Both the position numbers and the translations under genes were made by a program. DNA of 64,000 nucleotides from Actinomadura cremea (GTDB lineage Bacteria > Actinomycetota > Actinomycetes > Streptosporangiales > Streptosporangiaceae), in contig NZ_BMRF01000001.1 in assembly GCF_014648495.1 (NCBI RefSeq), positions 806,001 to 870,000 on the forward strand, given 5' to 3'. This document shows positions 27,447 through 35,674 of this stretch, piece by piece. The notes beneath the pieces were generated by a model. That model had not been told where the DNA came from. It worked only from the letters and a program-made list of their open reading frames with translations, and searched no databases. The first letter of the stretch is position 1, and every line of letters starts with the position of its first letter.

Positions 27447-28214
27447 TCACGCCGGGTACGCCCTGGTCGTCGAGGACCCGTTCCTCGTTCCGTCGTAGAA
27501 GTCGTCGGTCGTGGGCTCGTCGAAGAGGTCCGGGAAGGCGGACAGGTCGGGCATGACGACGTGCTCGCCGGTGGTCGAGGCCGATCTGCTCATCTCGCTC
27601 GACCGGGGGGCCCGCAGGACGGCCCAGACGGTGGTGGCGTCCTCCTCGTGGCGCACTCCCCAGCCCTCGGAGAGGGCCTCGACGATGCCGAGCCCCCGCC
27701 CGCCGAGCGAGGAGAGCGTCCCCGGGCCGCGGCGCGGTTCGGTCATGGCACCGCCGTCGCTGACCTCGACTTCGAGGACGTCGCCGCTGTACAGCCAGCG
27801 CACCCGGACACCGCCGCACGGCAGCGGGCGCGCGTGCCGCAGCGCGTTGCTGATGAGTTCGCTCACGATGACGCTGGCATCGTCCACGACGACTTCGAAG
27901 ACGCCCGATTCCGCCAGCTCTGAGCTGAGGCGCTTCCGGGCGACCGCGACGCTGGACGGCGCGTGTGGCAGCAGTACGACGCTCGACGCCCTCACCTCCC
28001 CGTCGATTCGCTTGCTCGGACCAGTCCCGTCGCCGCTCTTCCGGTACGACCGGAATGCCCTATTGACCTCGCCCGGAAACCCGGACGCTTCAGTTTGCCA
28101 CCTGCACAACGAGTCACCGGCCCTTCGGTCACGGTGATCACCCCCGGTTGCGGTGTTCGACGGCGTCTCCCATGGAATCTCGTCACCAACTGCGACCAAC
28201 AAAGATCTATCCAC
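27447..28214 (-). CDS. HATPase-domain anti-sigma/regulatory kinase (RsbW/SpoIIAB-like)
   Basis: The GHKL ATP-binding domain is clear. It has the N box VIVSELISNALRHARP, the G1 box VEVSDGGAM and the G2 box LGGRGLGIVEALSEGWG. Members bind sigma factors or STAS antagonists, and phosphorylate the latter. The start is uncertain. The frame is open to the GTG at 28214 (255 aa; AAGG lies upstream), but homology begins only near VRASSVVLLPHAPSSVAVAR, and a GTG at 27995 would give 182 aa. The C-terminal about 45 residues, rich in Asp, Thr and Ser, are an unusual tail. The 13524 STAS protein is a possible but unproven partner. Confidence 0.75.
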   Translation of the reverse strand: MDRSLLVAVGDEIPWETPSNTATGGDHRDRRAGDSLCRWQTEASGFPGEVNRAFRSYRKSGDGTGPSKRIDGEVRASSVVLLPHAPSSVAVARKRLSSELAESGVFEVVVDDASVIVSELISNALRHARPLPCGGVRVRWLYSGDVLEVEVSDGGAMTEPRRGPGTLSSLGGRGLGIVEALSEGWGVRHEEDATTVWAVLRAPRSSEMSRSASTTGEHVVMPDLSAFPDLFDEPTTDDFYDGTRNGSSTTRAYPA

Positions 28215-28411
28215 CCGCCGCCGCCTTACTCATCAGAACCGTGTTATCTGTGTCGCCCTCGTGTCCGGCGTGTTGCCGCCGCCGAAACTCTCACGCGTCG
28301 AAAACCCTGCCAGGCGACGGGATCGGCGGCGGCGCGGAACACGCCGACCTCACCCGTCCGGACCCACGCACCTGTCGTCACGGTAAGTGATCGGTCGACG
28401 TCTTGGGCTGG

Positions 28412-30280
28412 TCAGCGGGCCTTGCGGAGGACCAATCGCATGCGGGTTCCGGTCCCCCGCGCGGCCGGGTGGGCCGAGACGGCGCCGTGCTGCGCCTCGG
28501 TCAGGCGTTTGACGATGTAGAGGCCGAGCCCGATGCCCCCGAAGCGGCGGCGGTCGCCGGCGTCGCCCTGCACGAACCGTTCGAAGACCCGCTCGTGGTC
28601 CCCCGGCGGGATGCCGACGCCCTCGTCCTCGACGGTCACCTCGATGCAGGGGCCGTCGGTGCGCACGCCGACCCGGACGGTGCCGCCGTCCGGGGAGTAC
28701 TTGAACGCGTTCTCCATCAGCTGCCCGAGGACGATGTCGGTCGCCATCGGATCGCCCTGGGCGAGCGGGAGGCCGGGTTCGATCTCGAGCTCGACCCGGT
28801 GCGCGGCCGACAGGGAGCGGAACCCGTCGACGACGCCCTCGACGACGCGGCGGAGGTCGAACGTCTCGACGGTGACGGCGAGTTCGTCCCGTCCGGCGCG
28901 GGAGCCGAGCAGGAGGTGCTCGACGAGGCGGCCCAGCGACTGGGCGCGCTCGGCGATGGTGGCGACGGCGGCGCGCCGGTCGGCGTCCGGCAGCTCGTCC
29001 CAGCGGTTGACCAGGGTGGACGCGAACCCCTGCACGACGGTGATCGGGGTGCGCAGCTCGTGGCTCGTGGTGGCGAGGAACAGGTCCTTCGCCTCCTCGA
29101 GGGCCTTCGCCTCGGAGACGTCCCGGAAGTCGAGGACCAGTTCGCCGGTCTCCTCGATCTCGGCGGTCAGCACGTTCAGCCAGGTGCCCGACTCGAGCTG
29201 GTACGTCAGGTTCTCGCCGAGCGCGGGCATCTCGAACGGCAGCGGGCGTCCGATCGCGTCGTCGGGCGGGATCCCGGTGATCGCGTGCGCGGCGGGGTTC
29301 CACTGCCGGACGACCAGGTCGTGGTCCAGGACGGCGATGCCGTCGGCGCTCGCGTCGATCACGGCACGCTCGTGCGCCCGCTGCCGGACGACCTCCGCGT
29401 ACGCGACCGCGTTCCCGACGGCGACGCCCGCGTGCCCGGCGAGCAGTTCGAGCAGCTCCAGCTCGGTGTGCCCCACCTTGCGGCCGGAGAAGAGGGCGTA
29501 GAGGGCGCCGAACGGCCGGTCCTTCACGTACGACAGCCCGATCGCGATCGTGTGGAGGCCCTCGAGCTCCGCCCAGATCAGGTCGCCGAGCCGCCGGTCC
29601 CCCGTCGCGAGCTTGATCGTCTTGCCGGAGCGCAGCAGCTCCCCGACGAGGCTCGGCCGCAGCTCCGCGGACGTCCCGCGCATCCGCTCGGGCAGCCCGG
29701 ACATGCTGACCAGCCGCAGCCGCTCGCCCTCGATCCGGACGAACCCGCCCGCGTCCGCGCCGGTCAGCTCGATCATCGCGGCGGTGATCCGGTCGAGGAC
29801 CACCGCGAGGTCGAGCTCGGCGTTCAGGTCGGCGACGATGTCGTTCAGCCGCCGCACCAGCCGCGCCCGCTCGGCCATGTGGTGCTGGACGATCTCGTCG
29901 TCCTCCACCGGGCGGTACACGCCGACCCAGCCGAGCGGCGTCCCGGACGGGTCCTTCAGCAGGCTCGTGTCGATGCGGACGTCGATGAGGCGGCCGTCCC
30001 GGTGGAACCGCCGCGTCGCGATCGAGATCTGCCCGCCGTCCCCGTCCCGCCGGGTGAGCAGCCGCTCCTGGACGGCGTTGTGCTCGGCCTTCAGCTCGTC
30101 CGGGACGATCGGCGGCACGCGCCCGATCATCTCCCCCGCCGTCCAGCCGAACATCCGCTCGGCCGCCGGGTTCCACACGGTGACGCGGTGCTTGCCGTCC
30201 ACGGCCACGATCGCGTCCGCGGCGCTCTCGATGACCGCCCGCGCGATCGGATCGTGGACGTGGTGATGCACGACTGTCAT
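28412..30280 (-). CDS. PAS-GAF-PAS sensor histidine kinase
   Basis: This soluble 622-aa kinase starts at the ATG (MTVVHHHVHDPIARAV). A PAS domain covers about residues 12-130 (VWNPAAERMFGWTAGEMIGR). A GAF domain covers about 145-300 (LDLAVVLDRITAAMIELTGA...GHAGVAVGNAVAYAE), and a second PAS about 305-425. The HisKA box LATTSHELRTPITVVQGF follows, then a HATPase domain with LMENAFKYSPDGG and VEDEGVGIPPGDHERVFERF, ending GGIGLGLYIVKRL. No membrane segment is seen, so it senses a cytoplasmic signal such as redox or a ligand. No response regulator is adjacent, making it an orphan. Confidence 0.9.
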   Translation of the reverse strand: MTVVHHHVHDPIARAVIESAADAIVAVDGKHRVTVWNPAAERMFGWTAGEMIGRVPPIVPDELKAEHNAVQERLLTRRDGDGGQISIATRRFHRDGRLIDVRIDTSLLKDPSGTPLGWVGVYRPVEDDEIVQHHMAERARLVRRLNDIVADLNAELDLAVVLDRITAAMIELTGADAGGFVRIEGERLRLVSMSGLPERMRGTSAELRPSLVGELLRSGKTIKLATGDRRLGDLIWAELEGLHTIAIGLSYVKDRPFGALYALFSGRKVGHTELELLELLAGHAGVAVGNAVAYAEVVRQRAHERAVIDASADGIAVLDHDLVVRQWNPAAHAITGIPPDDAIGRPLPFEMPALGENLTYQLESGTWLNVLTAEIEETGELVLDFRDVSEAKALEEAKDLFLATTSHELRTPITVVQGFASTLVNRWDELPDADRRAAVATIAERAQSLGRLVEHLLLGSRAGRDELAVTVETFDLRRVVEGVVDGFRSLSAAHRVELEIEPGLPLAQGDPMATDIVLGQLMENAFKYSPDGGTVRVGVRTDGPCIEVTVEDEGVGIPPGDHERVFERFVQGDAGDRRRFGGIGLGLYIVKRLTEAQHGAVSAHPAARGTGTRMRLVLRKAR

Positions 30281-30365
30281 CGTGCCACCGGACCCGTTGC
30301 CGCGCCGGAGAACCGCAACGGAAAAGTTCTCACTCTTCACGCCACGGCAACGGAAGAACACCACG

Positions 30366-31691
30366 TCAGCGGGTCGCACGGCGGGAAAACGCCACCCGGC
30401 CGATGGCGAGGGCCGCGGCCCCGGCGAGGAGGAACGACAGCAGCGACGCGCTCATCCAGCTCTGCGGCGCGAAGTTCAGCAGGTCCCGGACGTCCGTCCA
30501 GAACCCGGCCCAGCCGCTCACCGTGCCCGGGTTGATCAACTGGTAGGCGACGAATCCGATCACCCACGCGGCGACCATGCCCCAGCGCGACGGCGCCGCC
30601 GGCGACCCGTCCCAGCCGTCCCGGCCGCGGCCGAGGAAGAAGTCGGCGGCCAGGACGCCCAGCATCGGCACGAACACCGAGCCGATCAGCGACAGGAAGC
30701 CCGCGTAGTCGTCGATGTCGAGGGCGAGCGCCAGCACGGTGATCAGCGCGCCGAGCGCGATCGTCAGGACGCGGCGGTCCGCGCGGGGCACGAGGTTCTG
30801 GATCGACACGGCCGTGGAGTACACGTTCGCGAACGACTGGTCCGCCTCGCGCAGCACGAACACGCCGAAGAACAGCACGCCCAGCGGCACCGCGAGGAAC
30901 GGGTCGAACACGTTGCCGCTCGCCCCCGCCAGCGCCAGCGCGAGCAGCCCGAGGACGTACGCGACGATCTGCGTGGCCGAGTAGCCGACCGCCGCGGCGC
31001 CGAACGCGCCGCGCTCGCTCCGCGCGTGCCGGGTGTAGTCGGCGGCGACCGGCACCCACGAGATCGACACCGCGAGGGCCGCGTCGGCGCCGATCAGGAA
31101 GCCGTCCCAGGAGCCCTCGGTCAGGTCCGGCAGCGGCTCCCGCACGAGCTGCACGTAGAAGTAGACGAGCGACACCATCACCGCGACCGTCACGTACCGG
31201 CGCAGCAGCCGCACCGAGCCGAGCGGCCAGATCGTCAGCACGGTCGTCAGGACCCCGGCCGCGATCACGTAGCCCCAGCGCGGGATCCCGTCCCACAGGT
31301 GCCGCGCCGCGTCCGCGATCACGATCAGCTCGAACGTCCCCCACCCGATGAGCTGCGCGACGTTCAGCACGGTCGGGACGTACGACAGCCGCGCGCCGAA
31401 CAGCCCGCGCAGCAGCACCATCGCGGGACGTCCGGTCCGCGCGCCCGGAACCGCGGCGAGCCCGAGCATCAGGCCCCCGACGACCGTCCCGACGATCATC
31501 GCGACGATCCCGGCGGCGATCGACAGCGTCGGGACGCCGTTCTCGTCGGGCGCCAGCACGGTGTACGCGCCCGAGAAGGCGAGCAGGCTGACCCCGAGGT
31601 TCGCCCAGAAGGCGCTCTGGTCCCAGAAGCCGAGGACCTTCGGCGCCGGCTCGTCCAGGGTGTACGGGACCTCGTCGACGGCGGACGCCAT
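30366..31691 (-). CDS. cytX: NCS1 nucleobase:cation symporter, CytX-like thiamine-precursor transporter
   Basis: The 441-aa protein has about twelve membrane segments and belongs to NCS1 (cytosine/purine permease family). It has FGARLSYVPTVLNVAQLIGWGTFE cut by the usual NCS1 helix breaks, plus SWVPVAADYTRHAR and DYAGFLSLIGSVFVPM. A TPP riboswitch lies immediately upstream and ends at the start codon. This marks it as a transporter of a thiamine precursor, most likely hydroxymethylpyrimidine, the assigned role of CytX. Substrate assignment rests on that regulation, not on transport residues. Confidence 0.85.
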   Translation of the reverse strand: MASAVDEVPYTLDEPAPKVLGFWDQSAFWANLGVSLLAFSGAYTVLAPDENGVPTLSIAAGIVAMIVGTVVGGLMLGLAAVPGARTGRPAMVLLRGLFGARLSYVPTVLNVAQLIGWGTFELIVIADAARHLWDGIPRWGYVIAAGVLTTVLTIWPLGSVRLLRRYVTVAVMVSLVYFYVQLVREPLPDLTEGSWDGFLIGADAALAVSISWVPVAADYTRHARSERGAFGAAAVGYSATQIVAYVLGLLALALAGASGNVFDPFLAVPLGVLFFGVFVLREADQSFANVYSTAVSIQNLVPRADRRVLTIALGALITVLALALDIDDYAGFLSLIGSVFVPMLGVLAADFFLGRGRDGWDGSPAAPSRWGMVAAWVIGFVAYQLINPGTVSGWAGFWTDVRDLLNFAPQSWMSASLLSFLLAGAAALAIGRVAFSRRATR

Positions 31692-31790
31692 GGGGCACTC
31701 TCCCTACGCCGGCATTACCCGGACAGGTTCATGCGGTCGGCGCCGCCGTCGAGTGCGCCCTCTCAGCCCGGCCCTGGCCCGAGCTCCCGC
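31692..31790 (-). ncRNA. TPP riboswitch (THI element)
   Basis: On the minus strand the conserved core appears in order: CTGAGAGG, a variable P3 arm, then GAACCTGTCCGGGTAATGCC and GCGTAGGGAG, closing near GAGAGTGCCCC. The outer P1 helix can form between GCTC near 31785 and GAG near 31700. The element abuts the cytX ATG, so it probably works by hiding the ribosome site. TPP should switch the transporter off. Confidence 0.92.
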
Positions 31791-31839
31791 GGATAAACGG
31801 TCAGGGAGATGCTACAACCCCCCAAACCGGATCATGCGG

Positions 31840-32175
31840 TCAGGCGACGTAGGGCTCCCCGTCACCCCCGGCGGCCATCGGCCGTCCCGCCTGGGCCCAG
31901 GACTGCATCCCGCCGTCGACGTTCTTGGCCAGCCAGCCCGCCTGGTTCAGCGCCACGGTCACCTGCGCCGAACGCGCCCCGGACCGGCAGATCACGAACA
32001 CCTCGCGGTCGCGGGGGATCTCCCCCGCGCGGTCGCTGAGCCGGCCCATCGGGATGTGGACGGCCTCGGGCGCGTGACCCGCGTCCCACTCGTCCTGTTC
32101 CCGCACGTCGAGCAGGTAGGCGTCCTGCGGAACCTCGGTGGCCGGCACGGCCGGCACGTCGTCCCCGAAAATCAT
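31840..32175 (-). CDS. Single-domain rhodanese-like protein
   Basis: The 111-aa protein is one rhodanese domain: YLLDVREQDEWDAGHAPEAV (CH2A region), the active-site loop VICRSGARS with catalytic Cys, and the final NVDGGMQSWAQAGRP. Small rhodaneses move sulfane sulfur; here the acceptor is unknown. The ATG at 32175 has GGAGGAG just upstream. It shares the strand with cytX but lies upstream of its riboswitch. Confidence 0.9.
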   Translation of the reverse strand: MIFGDDVPAVPATEVPQDAYLLDVREQDEWDAGHAPEAVHIPMGRLSDRAGEIPRDREVFVICRSGARSAQVTVALNQAGWLAKNVDGGMQSWAQAGRPMAAGGDGEPYVA

Positions 32176-32221
32176 CACTCCTCCATGGAACCGCGCCGGA
32201 CCCCGCCGCGTCGAATCACGC

Positions 32222-32671
32222 ATGCGGTATCGGACGCCCCTCCTCGCCACGTCCGGGCTGGCTCTGATCCTTTCACTGGCCGGATGCGGCGACGAAAGCA
32301 CCTCGAGCAACTCCGCCGACGGCACTGCCACCGTGCAGCCGTCCGGCTCCCCTGAGGAGACCCTCACCATCAAGGTCAAGGCCTCCGCGGAGGCCCCCGC
32401 CACGACCTGGACCCTCACCTGCGACCCGGCCGGCGGCTCCCATCCGAAGGCCGCGGAGGCATGCCGGGCCCTCGCCCAGAAGCAGAAGCCCTTCGAACCC
32501 GTCAAGAGCGAGATCTGCACGAAGATCTACGGCGGCCCCGCCACCGCGACCGTCCAGGGAACCTGGCGGAACGAGCGGATCGACGCGACGTTCTCCCGCG
32601 AGGACGGCTGCCAGCTCCACCGCTGGACGGAGGTGGCCCCGCTCTTCGGCGACGTCCCGAAGGCCCAGTAG
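32222..32671 (+). CDS. Lipoprotein with subtilisin-inhibitor-like (SSI) domain
   Basis: The 149-aa precursor starts at the ATG with MRYRTPLLATSGLALILSLA. The lipobox LAGC predicts lipidation at Cys22. The mature part has the SSI-family pattern: LTCDPAGGSHPKAAEACRAL, CTKIYGGPATATVQGTW and DGCQLHRW. The Cys pairs match the two disulfides of the family. SSI proteins block subtilisin-like proteases and are usually freely secreted, so a lipid anchor is unusual. The reactive-site loop cannot be confirmed. It is divergent from the rhodanese gene, 46 nt away. Confidence 0.75.
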   Translation: MRYRTPLLATSGLALILSLAGCGDESTSSNSADGTATVQPSGSPEETLTIKVKASAEAPATTWTLTCDPAGGSHPKAAEACRALAQKQKPFEPVKSEICTKIYGGPATATVQGTWRNERIDATFSREDGCQLHRWTEVAPLFGDVPKAQ

Positions 32672-32751
32672 AACCGACCATCGGAACTACTCGGACATTT
32701 CCCTCGGAGATCGTTCCAGCCCGCCGGTCTCGGTCTTCGGAGGGCAGAGCG

Positions 32752-33163
32752 ATGGCCGAGGACCACGTGCAGGTGGAGGTCCCGGAGAACGTGCCGACCT
32801 CGGCGCGGACGTACGGGTGGATGCTGGGCGGCAAGGACAACTTCGAAGTCGACCGCCGGTTCACCATCGGGATGCTCGAGCAGTTCCACTCCGGTGTGGA
32901 CATCACCCGGGAGAACCGCCGGTTCCTCTACCGAGCCGTCCGGTACATGGCGGAAGAGGCCGGTACCCGGCAGTTCATCGACATGGGCTGCGGGCTGCCG
33001 ACCGACGACAACGTGCACCAGGTCGCCCAGCGGCTCGCCCCCGAGTCCCGCGTCGTCTGACCCGCGTTCCCCGCAGGGAGGCCGAGGCCGTCCTCCCCGA
33101 CCTGCCGCGCGTCGCATGGAACCCGCCGTCTACGAGTACGGCGGCGTCCTCCGCAAGGGCTGA
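32752..33163 (+). pseudogene. Internally deleted SAM methyltransferase (PF04672/DUF574)
   Basis: The ATG at 32752 starts a good N-terminus of the actinobacterial family: VPTSARTYGWMLGGKDNFEV, ENRRFLYRAVRYMAEE, and the SAM motif FIDMGCGLPTDDNVHQVA. A stop follows directly after APESRVV at 33058, 102 residues into a protein that is normally about 270. About 60 nt later another frame reads MEPAVYEYGGVLRKG and stops, like the usual C-terminus of the family. The middle has been deleted and the ends are out of frame. It is probably inactive. Confidence 0.7.
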
Positions 33164-33338
33164 CCGGTTTGTACGGGCCCATCACGATTGCATTGCGGAG
33201 CGTCGGGTTGATCTTGTCGCCATAGGTGAAATTTCCTACATTCCCCACATCGGGGCCCGCTTCCAATCCTGCCGTCACCCGCCACCGGCTCGAGACCCGA
33301 GCCCGGCGGGAACGGCCGTCCTCTCCTGAGGAGGCCCC

Positions 33339-34700
33339 ATGTCCGAGGTCAAACGCCGTGACCTGCTGGCCGGAGCCGCGGCCTTCGCCGGGTTCGCGAC
33401 CGTCGGCCTGCTCCCCGGAACCGCCGCCGCCGCGACCCGGCAGCGGCCCGGTGCCGCCCTGCCCCCCTCCCTCACCGTCGGCGACCGGGCCGTGGTCGCC
33501 CGCGTCGACGCCCGCCGGGCGCTGCGGCACCTGAAGGTGCTCAGCGACGGGATCGGCTGGCGCATCGCCGGCACCCGCTCCGAGCACCGCGCCGCCCGCT
33601 ACATCGCCGGGGAACTGCGCGACCTCGGCTACAAGGTCGAACTCCAGCCCTTCCCGGTCGCCGACAAGTACCTCGCGGAGATCCGCGCCCGGGGCGAGCG
33701 GCTCTGGCAGAGCAGCGCGTCCCCGCAGGGCGCCGTCGCCGCCGTGGACGGCAAGGTCGTGGACGTGGGCCGGGTCACCGAGATCACCGGCGATGTGCGC
33801 GGCAGGCTCGTGCTGTTCGACCGCGTGGTCGGCAAGGAGACCGATCAGGCCAGGGCCGCGGCGGAGGCGGGTGCCGAGGCGGCGCTCATCGTCAACGCCC
33901 GTTCGGAGACCTACCCCGAGCGCAAGCCCGGCTCGTTCACCCCGAGCCTGGGGGAGACGGTCGCGATCCCGGTGCTGGGCCTGGCCGAGTACCACGGCGA
34001 GCGGATCCGCGCGGGCGCCCGGCGGCTGTCCTTCGAGATCACCCACCACTCCGGCCTGACCTCGTACAACGTCCTGGCCGAGCGGAAGGCGACACTGCCC
34101 AACCCCGACGGCAAGGCCGTCATCGTCAGCGCGCACTACGACAGCGTCCCCGGCTCGCCCGGCGCCAACGACGACGGCAGCGGGACCGTCCTGTGCCTCG
34201 AACTGGCGCGCGTCCTGCGGCGGCTGCCCACCCAGCAGGCGATCCGCATCTACCTGTGGGGCTCGGAGGAGTACGGCCTGATCGGCGCCCGGCACTACGT
34301 GAAGGAACTCGACGAGGCGGGCGTCGCGCAGATCACCGGCTGCTTCCAGAACGACATGGTCGCCACCAGCCACCCGCCCGCGGGCACGTACTGGCTGCTG
34401 TCGGTGGACGGAGCGGACAACACCACCACGGCCGCGGTGAACGCCGCCGCCCGCCGCCTCGGCTACGCCGACCAGGCCAAGGGCCCCACCGCGCGCGGCT
34501 CCAGCGACCACGAGGCCTTCTACGAGCGCGGCATCCCGGCGGGCAACTTCAGCTGGCGCGGCGGCGAGGCGCCCAGCCAGCTCGAGCCGACCTACCACAC
34601 CCCCGAGGACACGATCGAGGACAACATCAGCCTGAAGCGGCTCCAGGTGTCCCTCGAACTGATCGGCTGCGCCGCCTACGACGTGGCCCGCCGCAAGTAA
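33339..34700 (+). CDS. Secreted M28-family zinc aminopeptidase
   Basis: The 453-aa precursor has a Tat-like leader (KRRDLLAGAAAFAGFATVGL). A protease-associated (PA) insert follows at about residues 130-240 (GRLVLFDRVVGKETDQARAA...AALIVNA). The peptidase core has co-catalytic zinc ligands in VSAHYDSVPGSPGANDDGSG, the catalytic Glu pair in WGSEEYGLIGA, an Asp in FQNDMVA, and the final His in TYHTPEDTIEDN. This is the arrangement of aminopeptidase Y/PSMA-like enzymes. Peptide or N-terminal residue specificity is unknown. A GAGG ribosome site precedes the ATG and a hairpin follows the stop. Confidence 0.9.
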   Translation: MSEVKRRDLLAGAAAFAGFATVGLLPGTAAAATRQRPGAALPPSLTVGDRAVVARVDARRALRHLKVLSDGIGWRIAGTRSEHRAARYIAGELRDLGYKVELQPFPVADKYLAEIRARGERLWQSSASPQGAVAAVDGKVVDVGRVTEITGDVRGRLVLFDRVVGKETDQARAAAEAGAEAALIVNARSETYPERKPGSFTPSLGETVAIPVLGLAEYHGERIRAGARRLSFEITHHSGLTSYNVLAERKATLPNPDGKAVIVSAHYDSVPGSPGANDDGSGTVLCLELARVLRRLPTQQAIRIYLWGSEEYGLIGARHYVKELDEAGVAQITGCFQNDMVATSHPPAGTYWLLSVDGADNTTTAAVNAAARRLGYADQAKGPTARGSSDHEAFYERGIPAGNFSWRGGEAPSQLEPTYHTPEDTIEDNISLKRLQVSLELIGCAAYDVARRK

Positions 34701-34705
34701 CCCGA

Positions 34706-34739
34706 ACGCGGTGCCCGCCCCAGGCGGCGGGCACCGCGT
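34706..34739 (+). terminator. Intrinsic-type terminator after the M28 peptidase gene
   Basis: ACGCGGTGCCCGCC and GGCGGGCACCGCGT form a perfect 14-bp stem with a 6-nt loop, 5 nt after the TAA. No T-run follows. Confidence 0.75.
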
Positions 34740-34897
34740 CACCCGACCGGGTCATCCGGCGAGTCGATCCACACGCTCTGCCCAGAGGGCGTCACCGTGA
34801 CCCCGTAACGAGCGGCGTCCGGTTCCCCGGCCGCCGCCCAGCGCTCCTCCGCTTCCCGAACCCTCCGGGCGCTCGCGTGCCGGCCACGCAGCGGCAT
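34739..34897 (-). CDS. Possible small hypothetical protein
   Basis: A 52-aa frame starts at an ATG and reads MPLRGRHASARRVREAEERW, then AAAGEPDAARYGVTVTPSGQ, then SVWIDSPDDPVG. Codon third positions are GC-rich and the sequence looks protein-like. No ribosome site or known family is evident, and its stop overlaps the terminator hairpin of the opposing gene. It also overlaps the start of the XRE fragment. Confidence 0.35.
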   Translation of the reverse strand: MPLRGRHASARRVREAEERWAAAGEPDAARYGVTVTPSGQSVWIDSPDDPVG

Positions 34898-35148
34898 GAA
34901 CGGCGCCGGGCCGACGCACCGCCCCCGCGCCGTCCCGTCGTCACGGACCCTCAGCGGCGACGGCAGCTCGGCAGTGAACTCCGTCTTCTGCGCGAGGTGG
35001 AGGGATTGACCGGCGACGAGGTCACTGAGCGCCTGGGCTGGTACAACGCGAAGGTCTCACGCATCGAGAAGGGCCGCATCTCGGTGCCCTGGTCGGACGT
35101 GGCCGACCTCATCGACGTCTACGAGATGAACCGCAGGTGCATCCGGCG
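34877..35148 (+). pseudogene. Truncated XRE-family regulator (N-terminal HTH only)
   Basis: The frame carries a typical actinobacterial XRE helix-turn-helix: LGSELRLLREVEGLTGDEVT, then ERLGWYNAKVSRIEKGR, then SVPWSDVADLIDVYEMNRR. Full proteins of this type continue with a DUF5753 domain of about 180 residues. Here the similarity ends at MNRR, and the frame runs into the antisense of the CadI/ArsI gene and stops at 35236. The start is unclear (GTG at 34877, no ribosome site). It is a gene end cut off at the junction with the ars cluster. Confidence 0.65.
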
Positions 35149-35588
35149 GCGGGCTCGGCCGTCCGGTCGGTGGTGCAGCACGCTTCGGCGGTTCCGTCGG
35201 CCGCGCTCTTGCCGAGGGCGTCGGCGTCGGCCTTGACCGTGTAGACCTCCCACGGCTCGGCGCCGGGGGCGGTGACCCACACCTTGTCCTGGAGCGCGTA
35301 GCAGCAGGACGTGTCGTTCTCCTCGAAGGTGGCCAGGCCGGCGTCGGCGAGGCGGGTGGTCGCGGCGGCGACCTCGCCGGTGGTCTCGACCTCGACGCCG
35401 AGGTGGTCCAGCCGGGTCGGCTCGTCCGCGGTCCCCTCGAGGAGGACGAGCTTGAGCGGCGGGGCGGCGATGGCGAAGTTGGCGTATCCGGGACGGACCT
35501 TGGCGGGCTCGGCGCCGAAGAGCTTCGAGTAGAACGCGATCGACGCGTCGAGGTCGGCGACGCGAAGCGCGAGCTGGACACGGGACAT
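35109..35588 (-). CDS. ArsI/CadI-type metalloenzyme (VOC fold) of an arsenic/cadmium cluster
   Basis: The 159-aa vicinal-oxygen-chelate protein starts MSRVQLALRVADLDASIAFY and continues KLFGAEPAKVRPGYANFAIA. It has RLDHLGVEVETTGEV, a Cys pair in ENDTSCCYALQDKVWV, and PWEVYTVKADA. This is the ArsI/CadI family: C-As lyases that demethylate trivalent organoarsenicals, or cadmium-induced proteins. The vicinal Cys pair near residue 96 is the expected arsenic-binding site. The tail CCTTDRTAEPAAGCTCGSS adds more Cys, and its last codons run into the XRE relic. It is divergent from arsR with a shared operator. GGAGAG precedes the ATG. Confidence 0.85.
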   Translation of the reverse strand: MSRVQLALRVADLDASIAFYSKLFGAEPAKVRPGYANFAIAAPPLKLVLLEGTADEPTRLDHLGVEVETTGEVAAATTRLADAGLATFEENDTSCCYALQDKVWVTAPGAEPWEVYTVKADADALGKSAADGTAEACCTTDRTAEPAAGCTCGSSRRRR

Positions 35589-35610
35589 GATGCTCTCCTC
35601 AGCTGCTTGT

Positions 35611-35674
35611 ATCGATGTTCTTCTATCCAGGTTGCCACTTTGCATCGAGAGGCGTCAATATAGAAGCATGTCGA
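35611..35674. promoter_or_regulatory. Probable ArsR operator in the divergent ars promoter
   Basis: An interrupted dyad runs from TCGATGTTCTTCTAT on the left to ATAGAAGCATGTCGA on the right, 12 of 15 positions complementary. A nested TCGATG/CATCGA pair is also present. It lies between the start codons of the CadI/ArsI gene and arsR and overlaps the arsR start, as expected for autoregulation. Confidence 0.45.

Noticed and set aside
33170-33260. AT-richer patch before the M28 gene, with a minus-strand frame VGNFTYGDKINPTLRNA.
   Set aside because: It has no start, family or structure that I can support; it probably belongs to the promoter region or decayed sequence.
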